From: Calidihabitans tengchongensis
GTDB lineage: Bacteria; Sysuimicrobiota; Sysuimicrobiia; Sysuimicrobiales; Kaftiobacteriaceae
Reading direction: 5' to 3'
DNA length: 42,053 nt
Assembly (NCBI GenBank): GCA_031459615.1
Contig: JAVKIE010000015.1
Location: forward strand, 1-42,053
In this document: piece after piece, positions 34,885-41,203 of the stretch
Layout of the letters: every line of letters begins with the position of its first letter
How positions within the stretch are numbered: the first letter of the stretch is position 1
The notes under the pieces: generated by a model
Told to the model about the DNA's origin: nothing
What the model saw: only the letters and a program-made list of their open reading frames with translations
Database searches by the model: none
Program-made: the position numbers and the translations under genes

Positions 34885-36656
34885 TCACAGCGGCAGATTG
34901 TCGTGCTTCTTGCGCGGCAGGGTCTCGCGCTTGCCCGCCAGGGCCCGCAGGGCCGAGATCAGGCGGGGGCGCGTCCGGCGGGGCTCGATGACATCGTCCA
35001 GGTAGCCGCGGGACGCCGCCACGTAGGGCGTGGCGAACTGGGCCCGGTACTCCCGGACCAGCCGGTCCCGGAGCGCCTGGGGGTCGGCGGCCTCGGCCAG
35101 CTCGCGGCGGAAGATGATCTCGATGGCCGCCTCGGGCCCCATCACCGCGATCTCGGCGGTGGGCCACGCCAGANNNNNNNNNNNNNNNNNNNNNNNNNNN
35201 NNNNNNNNNNNNNNNNNNNNNNNNNNNNNNNNNNNNNNNNNNNNNNNNNNNNNNNNNNNNNNNNNNNNNNNNGGTACTCCCGGACCAGCCGGTCCCGGAG
35301 CGCCTGGGGGTCGGCGGCCTCGGCCAGCTCGCGGCGGAAGATGATCTCGATGGCCGCCTCGGGCCCCATCACCGCGATCTCGGCGGTGGGCCACGCCAGA
35401 TTCACATCGCCCCGGATGTGCTTGCTGGACATGACGTCGTAGGCGCCGCCGTACGCCTTGCGGGTGATCACGGACAGCTTGGGGACCGTCGCCTCGCAGT
35501 AGGCGAACAGCAGCTTGGCGCCGTGGCGGATGATGCCCCCGTGCTCCTGCTCCACCCCCGGCAGGAAGCCCGGCACATCCACGAAGCTCACCAGGGGAAT
35601 GTTGAACGCGTCACAGAACCGGATGAAGCGCGCCCCCTTCACCGACGCGTTGATGTCGAGGACGCCGGCCAGGACCTGGGGCTGCTGGGCCACCACGCCG
35701 ACGGTGCGGCCGTCCAGGCGGGCCAGGCCCGTGATCAGGTTGGGGGCGAATCCGGCCGCCACCTCCAGAAACGTCCCGGCGTCCACCACCCGGGTGATCA
35801 CCTCGCGCATGTCGTAGGGCCGCACCGGGTCGTCGGGCACGATGTCGTCCAGGGCCGGGTCCTCCCGGGCCGGATCGTCCCCGGTGTCCACCACCGGGGG
35901 GTCGTCCAGGTTGTTCTGGGGCAGGTAGGAGAGCAGGCGGCGGATCAGCTCCAGGCAGGCGGGATCGTCGTCCACCACAAAGTGGGCGACCCCGCTGCGG
36001 GTGGCGTGCACGTCGGCGCCGCCCAGCTCCTCAAAGCCCACCTCCTCCCGGGTCACCGCCTTCACCACCTGGGGGCCGGTCACGAACATGTAGCTGGTGC
36101 CCCGCACCATGATCACGAAATCGGTGATGGCCGGCGAGTACACGGCTCCCCCGGCGCAGGGTCCCATGATGGCCGAGATCTGCGGGATCACGCCCGAGGC
36201 CAGGGTGTTGCGCAGGAAGATCTCGGCGTAGCCGCCCAGGCTGGCCACGCCCTCCTGGATGCGGGCCCCGCCGGAGTCGTTGAGGCCGATGAGCGGTGCC
36301 CCCGCCCGGAGGGCCATATCCATCACCTTCACGATTTTGCGGGCGTGGCCCTCGCCCAGCGATCCCCCCAGAACCGTGAAGTCCTGGGAGAACACGAACA
36401 CCAGCCGGCCGTCGATGGTCCCGTAGCCGGTGACCACGCCGTCGGCGGGCGCCTCCACGCGGTCCAGCCCGAACTCGCGCCCGTGGGGAGTGACGAACAT
36501 GTCCAGCTCGGTGAAGCTGCCGGGGTCCAGCAGCAGGTCCAGGCGCTCGCGCGCGGTCAGCTTGCCGGCCTCGTGCTGGCGGGCGACCCGCTGGGGGCCT
36601 CCCATGGCCAGGATCCGTTCGCGGCGGCGGCGCAGGTCCTCGATCCTCTCGCTCAT
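34885..36656 (-). CDS. pccB: Propionyl-CoA carboxylase beta (carboxyltransferase) subunit (interrupted by assembly gap)
   Basis: Removing the 99 N and one 128-base duplicate restores one frame of exactly 514 residues, the usual size. The enzyme moves the carboxyl group from biotin to propionyl-CoA (perhaps also acetyl-CoA). N-terminal LTARERLDLLLDPGSFTELD, the acyl-CoA oxyanion region LNDSGGARIQEGVASLGGYA, and MGPCAGGAVYSPAITDFVIM are typical. In the C-terminal half, VDVPGFLPGVEQEHGGIIRH and TRKAYGGAYDVMSSKH hold the biotin-site glycines. The conserved ending is PRKKHDNLPL. It is the first enzyme gene of the propionyl-CoA cluster. Confidence 0.93.
35046..35400. repeat. 128-base direct duplicate flanking assembly gap 2
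   Basis: Bases 35046-35173 equal 35273-35400, separated by 99 N (35174-35272). The same 128-base length as at gap 1 shows a systematic contig-overlap artefact, and the pccB frame is restored by removing one copy. Confidence 0.92.
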
Positions 36657-36743
36657 CGCCGTCCTCCCTCGTCAGGCGCGCGACGCCCCGCGCGGCTGCG
36701 CGCGCTCCCGCACACCGCGGGGCGGGAACGCGGGGTCCAGCCG

Positions 36744-37832
36744 TCAGCTCCGCAGGGGGCGGATGGCGATGATGCCGTGCTTGAAGACCAGTTCGCGGCC
36801 GCCGGCGTGCTCCACCAGGAGGCTGTACGTCCCGAAATCCCTGACCACCGCCTGGGGGATCTCATAACCGTCGCGGCAGCGGATGTGCACGGGCGTGCCC
36901 GCGGCGACCAGCTGGCGGAGGAACTCATCCTCCATGGACCCCCGCCCCGCCCGCGGGGGCTCCCGCGACTCGACCGCCGCGCCGCCCGGCCGCTCCGGGC
37001 GGATCTGGGCAACGTCCACCGCGTCCGCCGGCTCCTCCTCCCCCTCGGACCCCAGGGCGGGCATCTGGCGCTGGGGCTCCCGCAGCCTCCGGTACTGAGC
37101 CCGCATGGACTCCAGCTCTTCCCGGCGATCTCTCATCCCCCACCCCCGTCGCTGCGACCGCTCTCCCTCCCGGGCCACGGCATCCAGGGTCGCCGCAATC
37201 ACCGCCTCGGTGTCGCGACCGTCCACCAGCGCCACCCCGGCATAGCGCCGGCCCTCCCCGGCTCCGGCCACAGCCACCGTCACCAGGATCGCTTCCCCGT
37301 CCGGCACGACCACCGGCGTCACCGCTTCCAGGGTGGCCCGGCGGCCCGCGTCCAGGGCGGGCCGCAGCGCGTCCAGGGTGGCCAGGGCCACCGCCCGCAG
37401 GCGGCTGGTCCGATCCGGCAGGGCCCGGGCGCGCCCGATCAGGGGTCCGCCCTCTCCCCGCCGCAGTTCCACGGTGACCCGCACGCCGTCCGGCTGCAGG
37501 ACCTCCTCCACCCGGTGGATCCTCCAGGAAGGCGCCGCGGACGGCTGGAGGCGGGCCACCCGGATCCGCCACCCGTCCACGGCCAGGGAGTAGCGGGACA
37601 TCAGGGCGGCCGCCACCGCCCGGCGGACCGCCGACTCTTCCCGGTCACCCGATGCCGTCACGTAGATGGCGTCGATCTCCCCGGCATCGGTGGCCACCAC
37701 CCGGGCCGCCGTGATCCCCTCCAGGCTCTCCAGCAGAGCCTCCAGGTCTTCCGCAAAGACCTCCCCGGATGTCGCGCTCGCCCTTCGGGTGGCCATAGTG
37801 TGCATGGGGAAATTCCGTGCGGTGCTGGACAT
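36744..37832 (-). CDS. Fusion protein with C-terminal Hfq (Sm-like) RNA-binding domain
   Basis: The 362-residue protein has two parts. Residues about 300-362 match the RNA chaperone Hfq along its whole length. MEDEFLRQLVAAGTPVHIRC aligns with the Hfq start L-Q-D-x-F-L-N-x-L-R-x-x-x-V-P-V-x-I. RDGYEIPQAVVRDFGTYSLL covers Sm1, and ELVFKHGIIAIRPL is the Sm2 motif with the uridine-binding F/Y-K-H. Residues about 20-290 are unfamiliar. One unit (ARVVATDAGEIDAIYVTASG) recalls a small domain seen near carboxylase genes in some Firmicutes. A second alpha/beta unit includes VTVELRRGEGGPLIGRARAL. A charged linker (238-299) joins them. The start is uncertain (37832, 37805 or 37796). Confidence 0.7.
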   Translation of the reverse strand: MSSTARNFPMHTMATRRASATSGEVFAEDLEALLESLEGITAARVVATDAGEIDAIYVTASGDREESAVRRAVAAALMSRYSLAVDGWRIRVARLQPSAAPSWRIHRVEEVLQPDGVRVTVELRRGEGGPLIGRARALPDRTSRLRAVALATLDALRPALDAGRRATLEAVTPVVVPDGEAILVTVAVAGAGEGRRYAGVALVDGRDTEAVIAATLDAVAREGERSQRRGWGMRDRREELESMRAQYRRLREPQRQMPALGSEGEEEPADAVDVAQIRPERPGGAAVESREPPRAGRGSMEDEFLRQLVAAGTPVHIRCRDGYEIPQAVVRDFGTYSLLVEHAGGRELVFKHGIIAIRPLRS

Positions 37833-37889
37833 TCCTGCGGGCCGGATCGGCCGGGCCGCACCCCTCCGATGGCATCCGGAGGCGGGCCT

Positions 37890-38408
37890 TTAGAATTCGG
37901 GCAGCGACGGCGGCCGGGACAGCGGCCGGTCGATCAGCACCCCCTCTCCGCCCAGGGCCTCGCGCGCCTGGCCGTCGATCAGCAGCCGCACCCTCGGGAC
38001 CGTGGGGATCTGGGTGGCGGTGTAGACGATCTGCCACAGCCGGCCCAGCATGCTGGCGGTGCCGCCCCCGGAGGCCACCTCGCCGCTGAGATCCACCACG
38101 ACCATGCCATCCTCGATCCGCAGGCCGCGCAGGCGCGTGCCGGACGGGATCGCCGTGGTCAGGCCCCGGGCCCGCTCGTCGGCGGTGGGGCCGGACAGGA
38201 GGGCCTGTAGGGCGCCCCGCAGGCGGGCGTGGGCGCTCCGCCCCCGCACCCGCCGGGACACGTCCTGGAGGGTGTCGCCGCCGTCGCTGGCGCGGATGAA
38301 GTACACGGCCACCGTGGTCTCCGACCGCGCCAGCCACCACCATACGACCCCGGCCCCGACGATGGCGGCCAGCGCCGCGGCCACCCCCGCCCGGACGCGC
38401 CGACTCAT
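37890..38408 (-). CDS. GerMN-domain exported protein
   Basis: The 172-residue protein has an N-terminal membrane anchor (about 7-27, GVAAALAAIVGAGVVWWWLA) followed by a GerMN domain (about 32-160): VAVYFIRASDGGDT, ALQALLSGPTADERARGLTT (the L-L-x-G-P-t motif), IPSGTRLRGLRIEDGMVVVD and LWQIVYTATQIPTVPRVRLL. GerMN domains occur in spore germination GerM and in many non-sporulating bacteria as envelope proteins; the role here is unknown. The ATG is preceded by GGGGTGGG. The Hfq-fusion gene starts about 60 bases after its stop. Confidence 0.85.
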   Translation of the reverse strand: MSRRVRAGVAAALAAIVGAGVVWWWLARSETTVAVYFIRASDGGDTLQDVSRRVRGRSAHARLRGALQALLSGPTADERARGLTTAIPSGTRLRGLRIEDGMVVVDLSGEVASGGGTASMLGRLWQIVYTATQIPTVPRVRLLIDGQAREALGGEGVLIDRPLSRPPSLPEF

Positions 38409-38531
38409 CCCACCCCTACGTTATCGCTGCGGACCGCCAATCCCTCCGTGCCCCGGACACGCCACGGCGGGCGCGTGGGGGTGCGAGGCCTCGGGCGGCT
38501 CCTCTCCGCGGGGGCCGCCGCGCCGGGGCGA

Positions 38532-38843
38532 TCAGGTCCGATCGCCGATCCCGGATCTCCGCGGCGTGCCCTCGCCGCCGGCCATGGCCGGGATGATGGA
38601 GACCTCCGCGTCGTCGTCGAGGGGAGTCTGCAGGCCCTGCAGAAGGCGGACGTCCTGGTCGTTGACGAAGATGGTGACAAAGCTGTGGATGCGTCCGTCG
38701 CCATCCACTAGGCGTGCCTTCAGTCCCGGAAACCGGCGCTCCAGATCGTCCACCAGGTCGGCCACCGTGGCCCCATGGGCCTCCACCACCCGCTGGTCGC
38801 TGACCAGCCGGCGCAGAGGTGTCGGAATCCGCACCGTCGCCAT
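38532..38843 (-). CDS. CysO/MoaD-like ubiquitin-fold sulfur-carrier protein
   Basis: The 103-residue beta-grasp protein closely follows CysO of mycobacteria: VRIPTPLRRLVSDQRVVEA, VADLVDDLERRFPGLKARLV, HSFVTIFVNDQDVRLLQGLQ, AEVSIIPAMAGG. Such carriers are adenylated and converted to a thiocarboxylate at a C-terminal Gly-Gly and then hand sulfur to a PLP enzyme. Here Gly89-Gly90 is followed by 13 extra residues (EGTPRRSGIGDRT), so a protease must trim it before activation. The gene sits 32 bases after the threonine-synthase-like gene, in the SAM-riboswitch operon. Confidence 0.85.
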   Translation of the reverse strand: MATVRIPTPLRRLVSDQRVVEAHGATVADLVDDLERRFPGLKARLVDGDGRIHSFVTIFVNDQDVRLLQGLQTPLDDDAEVSIIPAMAGGEGTPRRSGIGDRT

Positions 38844-38875
38844 CCCATCCCTCCCCGATCCGCCCGGCGGCCGGA

Positions 38876-40105
38876 TCAGCCCGTCAGGCTGGCCGCCGCG
38901 CGCTCGAACTCCCGCAGGCTGGGCGCAATCCGCAGCGGGGGTGCCACCGCGTCCGCGATCGCCTCGGCGGTCTTCAACCCCGCGCCGGTGATGTAGGCCA
39001 CCACCAGCTGGTCGGGGCCGATGACCCCCTGGCGCGCCAGGGACCGCAGGGCGGCCACCGTCACCCCGCCGGCGGTCTCGGCGAACATCCCTTCGGTTCG
39101 GGCCAGCAGCTGCATCCCGTCCACAGCCTCCTCGTCCGAGACGGCGACGATGGCGCCGCCGGTGTCCCGGGCCACCCGCAGGGCGTACCGGCCGTCGGCG
39201 GGAGAGCCGATGGCCAGAGACCGCACGATGGTCTGGGGCCGGACGGGCCGCACCTCGTGGGAGCGGGAGGAAAACGCCTCCGCCACCGGCGCGCAGCCCG
39301 CCGCCTGCGCGCCGTGCACCCGGGTCGGGACGGCGGGCAGCAGCCCCACCCGGTGCAGCTCCGCGAGGCCCTTGTGGATCTTGACCATCAGGCTGCCCGA
39401 CGCCACCGGCACCACCACGTGGTCGGGCGCCCGCCACCCCAGCTGCTCGGCCACCTCGTAGCCCAGGGTCTTGCCCCCTTCGGCGTAGTACGGGCGCAGG
39501 TTCACGTTGACGAACGCCCACCGGTGCTGATCGGCGATCTCGGCGCACAGGCGGTTCACGTCGTCGTAGGTGCCGTCCACTTCCACCAGCGTCGCCCCAT
39601 AGGCCGGGGCTGCCAGAACCTTGGCCCGCTCCAGCCCCCGGGGGATGAACACCCAGGCCCGCAGTCCCGCCCGCGCGGCGTGGGCGGCCACCGCGTGGGC
39701 CAGGTTGCCCGTGGAGGCGCACGCCACCACCTGGTAGCCGAAGCGCAGCGCTGCGGCGATGGCCACGGCCACCACCCGGTCCTTGAAGGACCACGTGGGG
39801 TTGACGGTGTCGTTCTTGATGTACAGGCGCTCCAGGCCCAGCTCCCGCCCCAGGCGCGTCGCCCGTACCAGCGGCGTCCAGCCCGGAGCCAGGTCCACCT
39901 CGGGGACGCGGGAGGCGGGCAGGAGGGCCTGGTACCGCCAGATGGACGAGGGGCCGGAGGCGATCTCCTCGCGAAGGGGCCGGCGCGTCAGGGCGTCGTA
40001 GTCGTACACCACCTCCAGGGGGCCGACGCAGTTCTCACAGACGTAGATCGGTCCCGCCGCATACTCGGCTCCGCACTCCCGGCACCGCAGCCTCTGCGCG
40101 ATCAT
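38876..40105 (-). CDS. Threonine-synthase-like PLP enzyme, possibly an O-phosphohomoserine sulfhydrylase
   Basis: The 409-residue fold-type II PLP enzyme has an N-terminal zinc ribbon (Cys8, 11, 23, 26) and NPTWSFKDRV with the PLP lysine Lys108. ASTGNLAHAVAAHAARAGLR is the Asn loop. It is clearly related to threonine synthase (ThrC), which uses O-phosphohomoserine. It departs from usual ThrC motifs: TWSFKDRV for T-G/A-SFKDRG, GNLAHAVAAHA for GNTSAS-type, and PVASGSLMVKIHKG where many ThrC have PVGNAGN. SAM-riboswitch control plus a CysO-like partner suggest that it makes homocysteine with carrier sulfur. Ordinary ThrC activity is the alternative. The ATG overlaps the thrB stop. Confidence 0.75.
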   Translation of the reverse strand: MIAQRLRCRECGAEYAAGPIYVCENCVGPLEVVYDYDALTRRPLREEIASGPSSIWRYQALLPASRVPEVDLAPGWTPLVRATRLGRELGLERLYIKNDTVNPTWSFKDRVVAVAIAAALRFGYQVVACASTGNLAHAVAAHAARAGLRAWVFIPRGLERAKVLAAPAYGATLVEVDGTYDDVNRLCAEIADQHRWAFVNVNLRPYYAEGGKTLGYEVAEQLGWRAPDHVVVPVASGSLMVKIHKGLAELHRVGLLPAVPTRVHGAQAAGCAPVAEAFSSRSHEVRPVRPQTIVRSLAIGSPADGRYALRVARDTGGAIVAVSDEEAVDGMQLLARTEGMFAETAGGVTVAALRSLARQGVIGPDQLVVAYITGAGLKTAEAIADAVAPPLRIAPSLREFERAAASLTG

Positions 40106-41019
40106 CCGTCCGCCTCCTGGGCCATCACGGTCGCCCCCTGTGTGTCCACGTCCACCTGCCGGTATGCCGCCCGGTGACCGCAGTCCGCAAACGCCCGCAT
40201 CATGGCGCGCCCCACGCGCTCGGCGGCCTCCCGCGGCGCCACCGCCAGGACCGCCGGCCCGCTGCCGCACACCGCCGCGCCCCACGCCCCCGCCCCGCGC
40301 GCCGCCTCCCGTGCCTCGGCGGCTCCCGGGGCGAGCTCCGCCCGGTAGGGCTGGTGCAACCGGTCCTCCATCGCCGACGCCAGCAGCTCGGTGCGCCCTG
40401 TCAGCAGGGCGGCCACCAGCCACGCCGCCCGGCCCACGTTGTACACCGCATCGCGGAACGGTACCGCCGCCGGCAGCACCGCCCGCGCGCGCTCGGTGGC
40501 CACCGGGTAGTCGGGAATGGCCACCACCAGCGCCGCGTCCCACGCCGGGACAAACCGCGTCCAGCGCAGGCGGCCGTCGGCGCCGTCGGCCAGGACCGCC
40601 CCGCCCAGCAGCGCCGGCGCCACGTTGTCGGGGTGTCCCTCCATGCGCCAGGCCAGGTCCAGCAGCCCCGCACGGTCCAGCGGCTCTCCCAGAATCGCGT
40701 TGGCGGCCACGGCGCCGCCGACGATGGCGGCCGCGCTGCTGCCCAGCCCGCGCCCCGGGGGAATCGCATTCTCGCACCGCAGCGCAAACGCCGCCCGGCG
40801 GCCCGCCGCCTCGGCCACCGCCACCGCCGCCCGGTAGACCAGGTTGGTGGCGTCGGCGGGCAGGACACCGGCGCCCTCGCCCACCACCTCCACCACGGGG
40901 GTGTCGGCCAGGCGGGCGCGCACCACGTTGTGCAGCGTCACCGCCACGCCCAGGACGTCAAACGCCGGCCCGACGTTGGCGATGGTCGCCGGCACCCGCA
41001 CGGTCACCGCGCCGCGCAT
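40102..41019 (-). CDS. thrB: Homoserine kinase
   Basis: The 305-residue GHMP kinase makes O-phosphohomoserine, the common precursor of threonine and, in some organisms, methionine. VRVPATIANVGPAFDVLGVA (8-27) is the ThrB N-terminal motif, IPPGRGLGSSAAAIVGGAVA (86-105) the ATP loop, and GAAVCGSGPAVLAVAPREAA the C-terminal GHMP motif. The length is normal. It is first in a translationally coupled operon with the ThrC-like enzyme (ATGA overlap) and is headed by a complete SAM-I riboswitch. GGGAG lies 7 bases before the ATG. Confidence 0.94.
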   Translation of the reverse strand: MRGAVTVRVPATIANVGPAFDVLGVAVTLHNVVRARLADTPVVEVVGEGAGVLPADATNLVYRAAVAVAEAAGRRAAFALRCENAIPPGRGLGSSAAAIVGGAVAANAILGEPLDRAGLLDLAWRMEGHPDNVAPALLGGAVLADGADGRLRWTRFVPAWDAALVVAIPDYPVATERARAVLPAAVPFRDAVYNVGRAAWLVAALLTGRTELLASAMEDRLHQPYRAELAPGAAEAREAARGAGAWGAAVCGSGPAVLAVAPREAAERVGRAMMRAFADCGHRAAYRQVDVDTQGATVMAQEADG

Positions 41020-41037
41020 CCCCTGGCTCCCGACAAC

Positions 41038-41068
41038 AAAAACCCCCTCCCAATTCCTGGAGGGGTGG
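41038..41068 (-). terminator. Riboswitch expression-platform terminator
   Basis: Minus-strand stem CCCCTCC / GGGAGGGG followed by TTTTT. Bases 41050-41057 inside it can instead pair perfectly (8 bp, GGAATTGG with CCAATTCC) with 41088-41095 in the aptamer's closing arm, giving the anti-terminator. SAM binding should favour termination. Confidence 0.85.
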
Positions 41069-41075
41069 CATCCCT

Positions 41076-41184
41076 CTCTTATCTCTCGGAATTGGTTCCG
41101 CGGGAGTTGGCACCTTGCGGCGCCGGAAGCGCCGCAGGTTGCCGGGGGTCATCGGGCCCGTCCCTCGCCCACTCTGGATAAGAG
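41076..41184 (-). ncRNA. SAM-I (S-box) riboswitch aptamer
   Basis: On the minus strand the conserved S-box blocks appear in order. CTCTTATCCAGAG opens P1 and the start of P2. GGCGAGGGA follows, then GATGACCCCCGGCAACC (SAM-binding core/kink-turn side), a P3 hairpin, AAGGTGCCAACTCC, and GAGATAAGAG closing P1. The length of 109 bases is normal. It directs thrB and the ThrC-like and CysO-like genes. Confidence 0.95.
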
Positions 41185-41203
41185 CGCCTATGCAATTTGC
41201 TCT

